In this document: positions 49,589 through 62,600 of the stretch, in pieces
How the letters are laid out: each line of letters starts with the position of its first letter
How positions within the stretch are numbered: position 1 is the stretch's first letter
Assembly (NCBI RefSeq): GCF_964340395.1
Contig: NC_135551.1
Coordinates: 26,626,880 to 26,690,879 of the forward strand
DNA: 64,000 nt
Origin: Glandiceps talaboti
Taxonomy: Eukaryota; Hemichordata; Enteropneusta; Spengelidae
Reading direction: 5' to 3'
Position numbers and translations under genes: made by a program
The notes under the pieces: model-generated
Told to the model about the DNA's origin: nothing
Databases searched by the model: none
The model's input: the letters and a program-made list of their open reading frames with translations, nothing else

Positions 49589-52329
49589 GTGACACACACA
49601 TACATGTACATACATTCATTCATACCTACATGTACATACATATAAGTACACACACACATTACACACATATAAACGGCTGTCATCAATAAATACAAAATAA
49701 GTAATGAAGTGTTCTAAGCTTATAAAAGTATTGACCATTCCATACAATGTCTGTAGTTGCATAACATTTGAACATGAATCATAAATAAATTAATGAACAA
49801 AATTGCATTGAAAATATGTACAAAATATTACATTCACTCCATACCTTTCCCTTAAGATCATTATTTTCCTCGGATAACTGCTCTACTTTTTGTCTAAGCT
49901 CTGTAACCTCAAGGCGGAGTGCTTCAACATCAGCTGTATCTGGGCCACCTGTTCCAAGATTTTGTTTTAGAAAGCTGAAAGGTGTGGTGAAGGAAATATG
50001 CTGACAACAGTATGACACAAATACCCTAACAGTAGATGGTGTGAAAATACAAGGTGATGTTTAGAAAGCGAGAAATGATAATTTTAGTTAATACGGTATT
50101 TTAGCTAACTAACATATCAGTTATTATCATCATGGGATCATCCTTTGCTTGGGGTATAAAACCAAATATATTGCGGAAATATTGAGAACAAAAATAGAAT
50201 GGATTTCTCTGCAAAATATGGTTTACTACATGTATATATGATATATGCTCCCTTTGCACAATTCTACAAGTTTAGTAAGTTACATCATAATATGTAACGG
50301 TTAACACAATGATTCACGAACACTGTAAGGAATTTACCAGCACATTTTTATATCTGTTCCTTATTTAGCTTCACAATTTCACCAATGAATATAACCATGT
50401 GGTATAACCTTTAGTAGACTTCCTCTAATTTTGTTGTCAATCAACTAATTCAGTATAATTTGTATCTTGCGTGAATTAGCCACATCATGTGACATGTGTC
50501 AATGTGGGGTTATTGTAGAACGCAAGTGGCACACAAAAATAAACAAAACAAAAATCCTGTATCAGCAATGTGTATAACTGTTTATCAACCCCCACCCAAG
50601 AGGAATGTGTGCCTCCTGCTAAAGTTATGAAAAAACTGTTCGGATGACTTGTCATCCAAAAAATCTTTGACTTTAAACGTTCTGTTGTGACAAGTCAATG
50701 TTATTTGGCAAATACCCAAGCTAACTTACTGAGAACTTGACTCAGGAAAAACACTGCATTAGTACTCTGTCTTATCAAACCATACTTGTTATTGAATATT
50801 GGCATTTTGCCCATAATGCCTAGTGATTTAATACATTGAAATGGTCATGATAGTTGATACATGTGGGATAATCTCTCCCTAGTCAATGTGGGTTTAACTC
50901 TATGATTATTTGAAAACAAAAGAAATAATTTAATATTTATGTAACAATGTATCCTTTTCATATACAAATATTCCTCAACATCATTATCTGCGAAGAAAAT
51001 GATAAACATCAAAGTTCAACATAAATGTACATATTTCTTTTTTATTCCATCTGCATAGAAACTGTAGCTATTTGGTTGGGAGATGATAGCAAATAATATC
51101 TTAAAAGGGGTGTTAAACACATTTTCAATTGAATGAATACTAAAATAGTGATAATATTTTTCACTCATTTGGATAAATTGCCTGGCTTAAACATTCAAAT
51201 TCACACATTTTGAATACAAATGTAGTAGACAGACACAAAGTCCAATGTGTGTCTCTTAATATGTATCATTTTGATTCATATGTATACATGTACTGTCTTG
51301 TCACATTCTCTGCAGCAAAAGCTGCTAAAATAAAGAATACAAAAATTTATGGTGACAACTGTTTACTGTAACTGTCAATCTGTTTGTTTCTTTTCACCTT
51401 ACAACTATAATGGAGATAAGTTGACACTGCAATTTAAGATAAAGATTTAATATGTCTGCTGATGCATTACTTTTACTTCAAAATTAGAAATCGTGATTCT
51501 TGATTTGCATTTACGAGTCAAGTTTCCAGTAAACAAAAAGGATACTCTAAAGCGTTGTTTGGTTTTTCTGGTTCTTCATACAAGGCTACAAGGACCTTTG
51601 TCAATGTGTCCAAAACACCTGCCTTTTCAAGGTATTTTCTGAACTCTTCTCTTTTGGAGTCTGCTGCCTGTCAAAATACAAGATTAAGAGATTGTAAAGA
51701 TACAAAATATTTTGCAGGAAAAAAATGCTGTCAAGTAAAGGTTGTTCAGTTAGATAATAGATTTTGTCATTGAATGTTTTATTATTGAGTTAGTAGTAAG
51801 ATTACTTGTTATCCATGGGAACAAATGAGAACTCAATTTTCTCAAAAAGCCATGTCCGACTAGTAACAGTATTCTGAATGAAAGTGTTCAAAGGCTTACA
51901 GGTGAAAATAACTTCACTGGCTGACTGTTATTTTATTTATAAACTTATAACATTGACATGCGATATGCTTTTTAGTATTAACTATTATGTACGTTTTTAT
52001 TACAAACTTGACGACAAAATATTCCACATGCTTCACCTTTAAATTTGTCATGAGTGAATATTTTCTGACAACATGCTGTATTTACATTTCATTTAACATC
52101 TTTGGTAAGTACAGAATTTGTAAAATTGTAAGTAACAAATAGTACATTTACAGACGACAGTGGAAAACGAAAGGAGAAACGTCTGTATTTCTACTATTTT
52201 GCAGTCCTAAGGAATTTCGGTCTTTAGGTTTACGTTTTCTCTGCCATTTACTCATCTAGCATTATACTGACGCCGAATACAATATTCTGAAATGACATGA
52301 AATAACCAACTTACCCTGAATGTCGTCAT
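48725..52329 (-). CDS. MYCBP: c-Myc-binding protein (AMY-1), 105 aa
   Basis: Small coiled-coil protein that in mammals binds the N-terminus of c-Myc and also AKAP-family scaffolds. Four coding exons: 52329-52315 (MTTFR), 51667-51546, 49974-49845 and 48775-48725, total 318 nt; human is 103 aa. The N-terminal part AADSKREEFRKYLEKAGVLD, then LTKVLVALYEEPEKPNNALD, matches the family almost residue for residue. Residues about 60-90 form a leucine-rich coiled coil (LRLEVTELRQKVEQLSEEN). The end is QQYEPSQEGEQPTES. Exon 1 is only 15 coding nt; it was placed by the ATG, the phase and the conserved FRAADSK junction. Intron 2 is of the U12 type. The gene is head-to-head with ATM. Confidence 0.95.
49369..49660. 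repeat. (CA)n and (CATA)n arrays in MYCBP intron 3
   Basis: CA at about 49369-49418, CATA at about 49480-49575 and mixed tracts to about 49660. The 129-codon His/Thr/Tyr frame over them is not a gene. Confidence 0.9.
49975..51545 (-). other. U12-type (minor spliceosome) intron 2 of MYCBP
   Basis: The donor is |GTATCCTTTT, a perfect U12 consensus. The acceptor side is TTTCCTTCACCACACCTTTCAG, whose TTCCTTCAC fits the U12 branch site TTCCTTRAC with one mismatch. The branch A is 13 nt from the end of the intron, the distance favoured by the minor spliceosome. The intron is phase 2 and 1571 bp long. The exons join as Ala-Leu-Asp-Phe-Leu-Lys, which is conserved in MYCBP, so the boundaries are secure. 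Confidence 0.88.
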
Positions 52330-53872
52330 TTTATGTGTTTTTGTGAGTTAAAACTGGATTTCTTGTACTTCCTCGTCTGTGTTTTGCTCTGCTTGTCAGC
52401 GAAATAGAAAACAAAATGGCGACGTTGCTATATGCGCAGACCGAACTGCGCAAGGGGGTTCAACATATGAATATTAATTTCATTGCTTTTGGTACACTAT
52501 CGAAATGTATTTTTGAATTATATTGCGGTTCATTTTTATGAAAACATGATCGGAGATAAAGGGAATCGTTGCAATAAACTGATTTTGCTTCCTATCAATT
52601 TCACTCGTATGCATGCTTTTTTGCTGGAGGCTAAAAAAGTTTGACCTATGAGGATTGTGGGTAGGTCAAACATAGGTCAACGTGATTGCCGCGGAATTCG
52701 CATTCTCAGTGAGTTTACACAATCAAGAAAGGGTCGATTGCCGAAATTCTGAGTGCATATGCTTAGGTTACTAAACTAGTAGTACAAGTAAGTTAAGCGT
52801 AAGTTTTCTACAGTCATAGAAAAGTGTACTTTTACTCAGTATATTCAGATTCAGCTTGTCACGTGTCCACTCAGCTGATGTAAACAACTCAACTCATGGG
52901 CTGGGCATGTGGCATGGTCATGGCATTGGTACTTGATTCGTACATGTACATGGAAGTATCACCCACGAGTATACTTCCTTGATACATTCAACTTTCAGGC
53001 CTTCTATAGCGTATTGCTTTTATTATTTTGTTTAATGATATGTGTACATAAACTGTCAGCTTCAAAGTCCCTCAAACTTCAAAGTGTAAAAACAATTTTA
53101 GCACATCATTGATTTCTTATGACATATATTATACTGACTCCAAGGTAATTATACAAATGTATTGACAATGATATTTGTATATTCTGATGACATTTTGTAT
53201 CACAGATTTTGCATACACATGTAAATATTGCATACCATGAAATGTTGGTACAGAGTACATACCATTTATAACATGCAGCAACTCCATGAAAAAGAAAAGA
53301 AAAATAGTAACAGTAACACCAAAGAAAGCAACAAAATCAAAACATATACAACTCAGCAATGTACCCCATTGATTTGGAAAACAAAACATGTCCTAAAGGT
53401 TACAAGGTACTGTACCTTGTTGTTCATAGTTTAGAAGCTATCAGATTTGATTTTTCCGATCTCGTACTCCGGCCATCTAGTGAAATATCTTGTCCATTCT
53501 TACCACTGACAATCAGTGGTAGTTTAATGCTATTGATTACAGTAATATAGATGTGCATGACATCATGTCCTCATTTGGAGTACTTTCAGACTGAAGGTTG
53601 AGTTAAACTGAACGAAGCAACCAATTACAACCGTCTGTCAGTGTGTGCTGGGTACTAATAACTGACATGTGCTAGCTAGCTGTTCCCCTTTTTTCAAGCA
53701 GGAGTCCAATTATTGCTACATTTTTGGTAGAATTTGTCCTTTTGACTATACACGGAGAGAGAAAATCAAGCCCACAGATAGCTTCAGTTCTTACTGTTCT
53801 ATTCATTTCAGGAACCTTTTTTGCAAATAAACATTCAGACTGGATTTTATTTTGTTGCAGAGAGAATTAAGT
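52330..53872. promoter_or_regulatory. Shared upstream region of MYCBP (-) and ATM (+)
   Basis: The two start codons are 1.5 kb apart and point away from each other. A YY1-type CAAAATGGCGAC lies at 52412-52423 on the plus strand, in a GC-richer patch 90 bp from the MYCBP ATG. Plus-strand donors that could end an untranslated ATM exon are CTCA|GTGAGT (about 52710) and ACAA|GTAAGT (about 52789). The ATM start-codon exon is preceded by ttgttgcag at 53860. That ATM uses a leader exon here is inferred. Confidence 0.45.
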
Positions 53873-55643
53873 ATGAATGAAAACATTGCAGAGTTAATGA
53901 AATGTTGTCGGTCATTAGAATCAGACAAGGCAACTGAAAGAAAGGTGAGATATGATCAAGAAAATCTCTTGTTAATTTACTTTTCTATTTTTGATTTTTT
54001 CTCGCCATAATCAATATAGAAAATTGGCATATACTAGTATTATAGACAATTTAAAATGCCTCTGTTGAAACAAGTGGTCAAGTTCGTACCCCGTTTTAGG
54101 TCTGTGTATTTTAAATCTGCACATTAATCATTTCCAAATTGTGATGAAGGGCTTATGTCCAAGCATACATGTGTGTGAGTGTTCTTTCTTTACTGGAGAA
54201 AACATTTAAAAAATGTGTTCTTTTATTTCTAGAAACAAGTTGAGAATTTGAAACAAGTGCTGAACAAGACATCAGTGATCCGATCACTAGACAAGAATTC
54301 TGATAATAAAAGTTCCAAAGTGTTTACATGGGATCATGTCTTCAGATATGTACAGAGTTACATCATCAAAGAAATTGAACTCATTAAAAAGGCAAAAGCA
54401 GGTAAGGGGAGGATCTAGTATGTCAAGGGGTATCACCATGGCACTTAACTGAGTATCTTATTGGACTTTTAGACTCAATAACTAGGGGTTTTGTGAATAT
54501 TGGAAGTTTGCAGAGGATATTTAAAAGTATCGTAGGTGGAAGAAATGAAAAATAACTCAAAGTAGCTTGTAAAGCGTTGAAAAATTGACAAATGTGTGTG
54601 GTTGATTTTGCCGGCTACCAGCTATTATTTACACCCCATGAACTACACTTTTCTGTTCTTCATCACTAATAACTTTTTGAAAATAGAACAGAAAGATGAC
54701 AATCAGAAAACTTTATAAGATGTTTCATTTACTCTATTGCAGTTTCAACTGCAGCAGTCTACAGCTGTTCGTAGTCCCTAACAAGTAAGAGAACATATGA
54801 TGTTTAGTTTACTCTATTGCAGGTTCAGCTACAGCTGTTAGTAGTCGAGACAGAAGAAAACAAGAAATCAGTGCTTTGTTCAAATGGACAATCAGAGTTG
54901 CTAACAAACGTAAGTGTCAGAGTAAGATGACATAGATAAGAGTACATTGTTAGAAAGTCAAGACTACATTGGTAATGGTTATTGTTTAAGTGTATTCCAA
55001 TATAAATGCATAGTGAATAGAAAAATGAAGGCTTGGCTGTAAAGAGGCTTGGATAAATGCTTTCCCTGCCAAGGTGTCCTTAAAAGGTATCAATAGTTCT
55101 CAGATATATATAGTGGTTCTAAAAGCAGCCAGTCGTCCAAAGGACAAAGTTGTTGTTTATTGTTTTTCGCAAGTTGCATACAAGATGTCATGGAGATGTA
55201 TATTTGTTAATGAAGAGGTTAAAATTTAATGAAATTATACAACGCATCATGGAAATAAAAATTTGTTATTGATAGGTGGTGAGAGGTTAAAATGTAATGA
55301 AATTATACAACACATCATGGAGATAATGGAAGAAGACTTTACATTTGAAGCATTTGGTGTTGACTACAGTAATGTATTACTGAAAGATGTATTAGAAGTT
55401 AGGAAGTATTGGTGTGAACTCAGTCAAAAGACTTGGCAAGGTAAGACTGTTTACAGTTATAGACTCTGTTCACATGGGTACATAGAAGCCTTGGTAGGAG
55501 TCAGAACAGTCTAATGTGTATTTGTGTGTGGGGTGGGGGTGGGATGGGTATGTGTGTCTGTCTGACGGTGTAAGTGAGTACTGGGAATGTTGTGTGTGCC
55601 CATGTTTGAGTGCATGAGAGAGACATGCACAAACAGACACTGA

Positions 55644-55722
<79 letters not shown>

Positions 55723-58700
55723 ACTTATTGTACATGCTTTTATATGCTACAAAATTATTAAAGACATTTAGACTTTTCAAAACAGTCCTTCTGAGAGAGT
55801 GCAATCTAATTATCCTCCTCTATTTCTATGTTTCAGCATTGTTAAAGATTTATTGCCATGTAATGTTAGAACCACCATGTAGATTTAACAGAGACATACT
55901 GGCCCGTATTATTTATGTCTTAATGTCTGGTGCTACTATTCAGTGCAATATACATGGTAGAAGATATTTCTCTTTCTTTAATGAAGTTATGAAACAACTG
56001 AGGTAAGTAAAACTTAATAAATAGTAATACATAGTTCTTGTTACACGACCAAGGGTTCTAATTTATTACGAGTAATGTTTTGCAGTTCATTTCGACAGGT
56101 GCCGGCATTGTCAAACTGTCTGTTTGCTAGCTTGACCACTAGATGACAAACGTTACTCTTGAGTAATTAGAACCCCTGGTACTGTTACAAGAATGATTAA
56201 TTACTGTGTTTTAACCAGTGTGATAAGTGGGTTAGTTACAGAGAAAGTATAACAGTTTTAATATGTAGTCGTAAAAGTCTGTATATAAAAGTAACAAGAG
56301 AAGCATGCAGTGGCTAAATTATAAATGTGAATACTTGAATGTGTTTGGTATGAATTTGGTTGAATATTCATGGTTTCAAGCCTTTTACCTGTTAAGATGA
56401 ATTTCTTGTTTTCTAAGGTCACCATGCAGGGGTGAACAGTCCAAGGTCCAAGGTCCAAGGTCCTGCTAATGCGAACATTAAATCTTACCTACGTATGAAT
56501 CTGTATATTCAGACGACTTTTTAACATAGTTATTAACACTAAGGTACTGGTCCGACAGACCAGACAAGGTAAAATTTGTGTGCAAAAAAATCGCTAGTCC
56601 CGGACCCAGGACCAGTAGATTTGTTCACCCCTGCCATGTGAATCTCACTCCTGTTTGGTTATTTGTTTTGACATGTAAAGCCATGTTTTTTGAAGTTTGA
56701 CAGAAATCGACATTTGTTTTATGCATCATTTTTCAGTTACCTGCTTTTCAGGTATATTTTGATGTGTTGTTGTATGATGGTACCCCATATTGAGGGTTAA
56801 ACCTTTTCATTATGTATGCTAAATGCCTGGTAGTACAAAAAGGCAGTTTATGAAATGTGTGAAAACAAAATTCAAACATTCATAAAACTTAAACAATTTA
56901 AACAGAAGAACAGAACTAATTAATCAAGAATGTTATCAAAATTTCCCATGAATCATTTGGAAAGGCAGACTTACATAGTACGGAACAATTCTGGCTCAAA
57001 ATCTGCCATCAATAGCACTCCTAGTGGCAAAACTATGTAATCTTTTGTCTTTATGATAACTGAAATGTAACATATGATATTGGTCTACTTGTTTATAATG
57101 CATGTATGTATATAAATAAATACATGCTAAAAACAGCATGCCATGCTTATTAAGGCTCTAAGGTCATGTTTTATGGCATTTAATGTGGTGTGTTGTGTTC
57201 ATATTTTATGGCATTCAGTGTGGTGTGTAGTGTTCATGTTGTATGGCATTCAATGTAGTGTGTAGTGTTCATATTTTATGACATTCAGTGTGGTGTGTAG
57301 TGTTCATGTTGTATGGCATTCAATGTGATGTGTAGTGTTAGAGAACTTGTTCAAAGAATCTTTATCTCATCCTATACATTGCGGATGATGTTAAAACTTG
57401 CCTCCTATGGTGTGGCTACGAAACTGAAGTTTGGGAATTGTATACACGGTACATATACACTGTTCACTGTATTCCTTGAATTTATACATCTTTATATCAG
57501 ACCACTATAAAGAATATATTGGTCTGAGTCTTTATGTACAACAGTATGGTATATAATATATATCAGAACAGTAAAATCACAGGGGGCAGCGAGCATGTAA
57601 CTGATTGATTGATCGATCGATCAGTTGATTTATTGATTGGTTGATTTATTATTTGTCATATGAGGAAACTATTAAAAGCATTTCAAAAAGAGAGAATTAC
57701 ATACAGCCTCAGACTGCTAGTGGTCTGAGATATAGCTGAGAGCAAAGTAACCAGGGAAAGAAAAAGAGATAGTTTTAAAACTCAATGAGTGAATTGATCA
57801 ATATCACACACAAAATAAGTTATATTGCACCACAAAAATTGATCATTCAATCGATCAATCATTCAACCAAATAATAAATCAATCAATCAATAAATCAACC
57901 GATCGATCGATCAATCAATCAGTTACATGCTTGCTGCCCCCTGTGGTAAAATGCCCTTTGTTGACTAGTGAAATATTGGTACTTTAATTTTGTACCATTT
58001 GATGATTCAGTATTCTCATTTGTTTTACACAAAATTATCTTCAGGACAGAGAAGAGTGGTGTGGTGTTGTGTAACATTATTTCAGCTATGAATTTATTCT
58101 GTAAGTCAGTTGCACTGAACAGCAGAAGACAAATCTGTAAGCTAGGAGAAGACATTGCGACAACTTTACTGTTTCTTTGGAGTAGTAGGCCATCTTCAGA
58201 CCTCAAGGTAAGATATCGGTAGACGTTGTGACAACTTTACACTTTTTTTGAACTAGTAGGCCATTTCTAAAGACAGAAGATGCGTTGTCCAGAATACAGA
58301 AATGTTTTGGCATATGAGGAAACTATTACAATTATCTTTTCCGACTTCTAACATAACTTGTGTTGATTTAGAAATTCAAAGGGTAAAAGTAATATCTTAC
58401 AAAAGTTTTTGGAAATCTTAAAGGTTTTCTGAGGTTGAGAATTGTGGTACAATATTGTTCTCCAAAAGACAAGACACACTTGATTATGATATCAGAATAA
58501 CATTGTGATCATTTCTTTATCTTATTTACTATTTGTAATTTGGTTTGGTTTCCAGGATGAAATAGCCGAGTTTCTGTCTCTACAAATGTCAATCCACCAC
58601 CCAAATGGTGTCAGTCAAGAGTCACATGGTGCTTATGCAAATGACATGCAGATATGGAAGGTAAGTTATACTTTGTGTTTGAACTCCAGAGGGCAGTAGT

Positions 58701-60445
58701 CAAAATAATTTGTGTTATTATTGCAACAAGATGCCAGTGTGAAACATTTCTTTGGTCAGTTGAGAAATATGATATAAATGTGAATGAAAATAATTGTGAG
58801 GATTCTTGCAAGTTTTTCATCTGTTTGATAAAAGGAATAGATATATTGGGATTGTGTAATATTCTGGGTTTTTTTTACAAAGATGTGACATGGTCTGAAA
58901 GAATCGTCATAGTGCATGCTCCACACTGCTGTCATGTACACACTTGTCAATTATGAGCAATGGCAATGCATGGAATGCAAACAACAATACCCCCCCCCCC
59001 CCCTTCAGTTGGGTAGTGTAGACATAACTTGGAAAATTAAAGCGAATGTATTTTCTTTATATCTTTATATGGAGTTACTGTAATGCAAGGCAAATAATAA
59101 GAGAGTGTGATAACATTGCATACCAATCCATTGCTTTGTAAAGAAAGAATGCAGTAGTGATTGTAATGCTGATAATGTATAATTATGTTTATTACAGAGT
59201 CATCTTAGAAAGTTATATGAAGCTATCTACAATGATTTACAACAACTTGGAGGAAGGAACAAATTCCTATCAAGGTAGTGACAGTGCCTGGAATATCAAG
59301 TAATCAGTGAAAATCAAGTAATCATTTAGTCTGTGATGATAAATGTTGCTGAGTATTATATCTTTGTATTTGGGGTGGTTTATGACGACTCATTAGCTCA
59401 GTTAGAACCATTGGTCATGTCCTTCACCATGGTACCTCTAGTGTCTGTACTGTACGGTTTTATATTTAGATATTGGTAAAACTAAATACAGTGATAAGGA
59501 TCAAGGAAAAATGATAATTTACTTTAGTGAGTGATGTTGAAATACCAACCCCCCAAACCCCCCTCCCCCAACTGACATGTTTATTTACTTGTTTATTTTA
59601 AATGTTTATTTTGACAGTTCTAGAGAAACATCAATGAAGTCTTCCTACATTGAACTTGCAGCAGATGTTTGTCATCAGGTATATGTTTATCACTACTTTG
59701 TCAATTTACAAATCAAATCTGTACTTCTTCCGTTCCCATGTTTCTGCTAAGGGACTCACCAGCTCAATAAGCGAACTTCATTTGTTTGGGTGGGGAGGGG
59801 GGGGGTGTCAATGTTATTGCTAAACTTCATTTCATCACTTCTAACCAAATTTTGAAATTATATGTATCTACAAATGATAACAGCTTCGTATTATCTTCTG
59901 AGATGTTTGTTAGTTTTGAAAAGATAATGATATACTTCTAATGTGACATACTATTACTAGGTTTCTGGAAGTATTTTGATGTGTTTACCATCATCTCAGT
60001 AAACAGGTTCATTTATTGAGCTTGTGCGACATTGTGCGATCATCCCTAATATTGAGGAAACTTTGTAAGAAAGTTAAATCTGGTAAAACATATTAGACAA
60101 TGTTTATTCACAGTAATTCCTGATATCTTGTGATTTCTTTTTGTTGCTAATTAAAATGTGCTTCAATAGAGCAGATCAGAATAAGTCTAAAAAGCTACAA
60201 TGAGCTAATTTTTCAGAAAAGTAATGAACAGTTGGTGTATAGAAGAATTATTAATGGTATGGTGTATCTATTCTGTAGATATTTGCTGAGAGGACAACAG
60301 AGATTGAAGTTACTCAGATGACGTTTGGAAGTAGTACCCAGTTTCAGACTGGTAACAGAACCAAGAGACGAAGAGTAGAATCAGGCTGGGAAATGATACG
60401 AGATGAAATAACACAACTTGCACAAAGCAAAGAATGTATACCATG
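53873..60445 (+). CDS. ATM: ATM serine/threonine kinase, N-terminal part (gene runs off the window)
   Basis: PIKK-family kinase that signals DNA double-strand breaks. Ten coding exons are visible: 53873-53944, 54233-54401, 54823-54909, 55276-55440, 55837-56002, 58045-58207, 58556-58660, 59198-59274, 59618-59678 and 60279-60445. They total 1232 nt, about 410 residues, ending in phase 2 inside the Trp codon of ...CIPW. The TAN motif needed for telomere and DNA-damage functions is at the start (CCRSLESDKATERKKQVENL). Later matches to vertebrate ATM include VLLKDVLEVRKYWCELSQ, IYIHHP-like MSIHHPNG, and ELAADVCHQIF. From memory, human ATM also has a 72-nt first coding exon and 165- and 166-nt exons at c.332-662, just as here. 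The kinase domain is not in this window. Exons 3 and 6 have duplicated edges in the neighbouring introns. Confidence 0.95.
54743..54784 (+). other. Candidate poison exon in ATM intron 2
   Basis: A 42-nt segment bounded by 'actctattgcag' and a good donor CAA|GTAAGAG. It arose by duplication of the acceptor and first bases of exon 3, 80 bp downstream. Entered in the ATM frame it meets a TAG after ten codons. It could act as a cryptic exon that truncates ATM. No evidence of use is available from sequence. Confidence 0.4.
55652..55720. repeat. (GA)n microsatellite in ATM intron 4
   Basis: Pure GA run of about 70 bp; the Leu/Ser-rich frames on the other strand are artefacts. Confidence 0.9.
57165..57339. 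repeat. 35-bp minisatellite, five units, in ATM intron 5
   Basis: Units start at 57165, 57200, 57235, 57270 and 57305, of the form 'catrttktatggcattcart' plus 'gtggtgtgtagtgtt'. Units alternate between 'catattttatg' and 'catgttgtatg', suggesting growth as 70-bp pairs. Confidence 0.8.
57578..57945. mobile_element. 368-bp fold-back element in ATM intron 5
   Basis: The arms begin 'cacagggggcagcgagcatg' and end with the inverted 'catgcttgctgccccctgtg'. They continue into GATT/GATC-rich tetranucleotide runs that also pair. The right end lies about 100 bp before exon 6. No coding capacity. Confidence 0.7.
58222..58274 (+). repeat. Partial copy of ATM exon 6 just inside intron 6
   Basis: 'gacgttgtgacaactttaca...actagtaggccatttctaaagac' repeats exon positions 58151-58201 with several changes, 71 bp downstream of the original. 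The duplicate lost the donor sequence (no GTAAGA follows), so it is probably inert. Confidence 0.7.
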
Positions 60446-60596
60446 GTAGGTTGTGTTTATAGTAAAATTTAGAGCCATGACACACAGACAAACTGGCACA
60501 TAGAAAGACAGATAGGCAGGTAGGTAGGTAGACAGACAGGCAGTCAGTCATTCAGTCAGTCAGTCAGTCAGTCAGTCAGACAGACAGACAGACATG

Positions 60597-60640
<44 letters not shown>

Positions 60641-61668
60641 TTGTGCTATCATAATATCTTTCCAACACTTCCAACTGATCAACTGATGATTCTGCTTTTG
60701 GAAGGGTAATCCCAAAACGTTAGCAATTTTAACTTTATTGGACCGAGAACATTTCATTGTATTAAGTTGTTATCGCACACACACACACACACTCACACAC
60801 TGTGACGTATACACACAGCTAGTATATTGATTTTCCACGTCAGATAGTTTCAAACCGTGAGAAAACAAGGTAGGGTCAGACTGATCAAACCACAACTTTT
60901 TTTTTTTTTTGCTCCAAAGGAAAATTTACACATCATGCATATGGTGACCTGTGCTCTGTTAATTACCTGAATACGTAGTCTAGGAGTCAGAATGTAATAT
61001 TTATTGTACACACACCTGTATTTTGGTAATTACTACCTGAATACGTAGTCTTGGTGCCAGAATGGTAGACTTATTATCCAAACACCTGTGAATATTTGTC
61101 ACACTTTAATATGTAAAACCCTTCAGAATTGATGATGTAATGTCTACTATACAACAAAGTACTACACATGAGTCTCTACCAATATCACACGTTTGATGGA
61201 TTATTTGTTTACGCAGAGATTATAACGTGGAAGTTTTTACAGAAAAAAAAATTATTTGCATCATATGTGATATGAGTGTATGGTTGAATCACCTGTGTAG
61301 GGGTCAGGGGTCACAACAACACATTTATTAGCTCATTGTGAACTGTATGTCATTGCTGCTAACATACAACTTTCACCAGCTAAGAGTACTTGCCTATATG
61401 CAAACATCTTGTAATCTTCTTTCAAGTATCTGTGACTTAACCCATGTCTGCATGTATTTGATGTATGACCTTGAATGTTTATACTTGTAGCACATACAGA
61501 ATTTACAATAGTACAATAAATTGTAGTTTATATTGCTGCAAGCTTTATTTCAAATTTCAGATTGCAGAAAATAGAAATACAGTATGATATTTGCATAGCT
61601 ATCTCCAGTCTAAGCTGTGTCAAGTAAATGTGCAATTAATTTGTTTGTGTGTGTATGTGTGTGTGCGC

Positions 61669-61740
<72 letters not shown>

Positions 61741-62600
61741 ATACGTACTACATACATACATACATTACATATGCATGTGCATGTGTATGTATGTATGGAC
61801 ATATGAACATACGCACATATGTATTATTGTGTGTATGCACATGTATGTGTATGTGCGTGCATGTGTGTACATATGAACATATGTGTATGTATGTATGTAT
61901 GTATGTATGTATTTGTATGTATGCACATGTATGTGTGTGTATATGTATGTGTGTATGTATATCTCTTTCTCAATATTTGTTTATGCACATGTGGCATATG
62001 GGTGCATGGGTACTATTTACTATTTATTTATTTGTTGTAGGTTAGTATTAATGCTTGAAATATTGGTGTTTTTTGTGTTTGCATGGGTGCATGTGTATAT
62101 GTATGTATGTATGTCTACTTAGATGTGTGTATATGTGTAGATATGTGTGTGTGTGTGTATGTGTGTATGTGTCAGGGTGCCCTCTAAGCCAATTTGACAC
62201 ACCACTGATGCACACAATTAATTTCTAGTGACTCACCAAAATTTGGTGTTCCCCTATCTCTCACTATATTGTGACTCACAAGAAATGCCAGTTTTTAGCA
62301 TTTTGACTCATAACAATAACATTTGGCCATCAGTAGAAGGCAAACTGGTCTGTGCATATATGAGCGTATTTCAAAGATACTCAATATTTAGAATATTTGA
62401 AAATATACATGTATATGTCCATGTGGAAGGATAATCAGTAAGTTCTCAACTTTCTAAACATCTGAGTCTACATGTCAATTTGTGTTTTGTACTTTGATGC
62501 GGCAGTGATAGCAGCTCAAAGTAAGATATAATGTTGCAGAGCATCACAGTTACTAGTTTGTTGTTGTTTGTATCAGTTGACTGCCACTATTCTTCACCAG
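60446..62600. other. ATM intron 10, low-complexity rich
   Basis: Contains CAGT/CAGA and (CA)n arrays at about 60480-60640, (CA)n near 60776-60800 and a long (GT)n at 61671-61737 grading into TATG-rich sequence to about 62170. No further ATM exon is recognised before the window ends. A minus-strand AATAAA at 62028-62023 could end the nested gene. Confidence 0.5.

Noticed and set aside
49300-49695. 129-codon His/Thr/Tyr-rich open frame
   Set aside because: It is made by (CA)n and (CATA)n arrays inside a MYCBP intron.
61591-62122. 142-codon Cys/Val/Tyr-rich open frames
   Set aside because: They come from the (GT)n and TATG-rich tract; no splice context or conserved motif.
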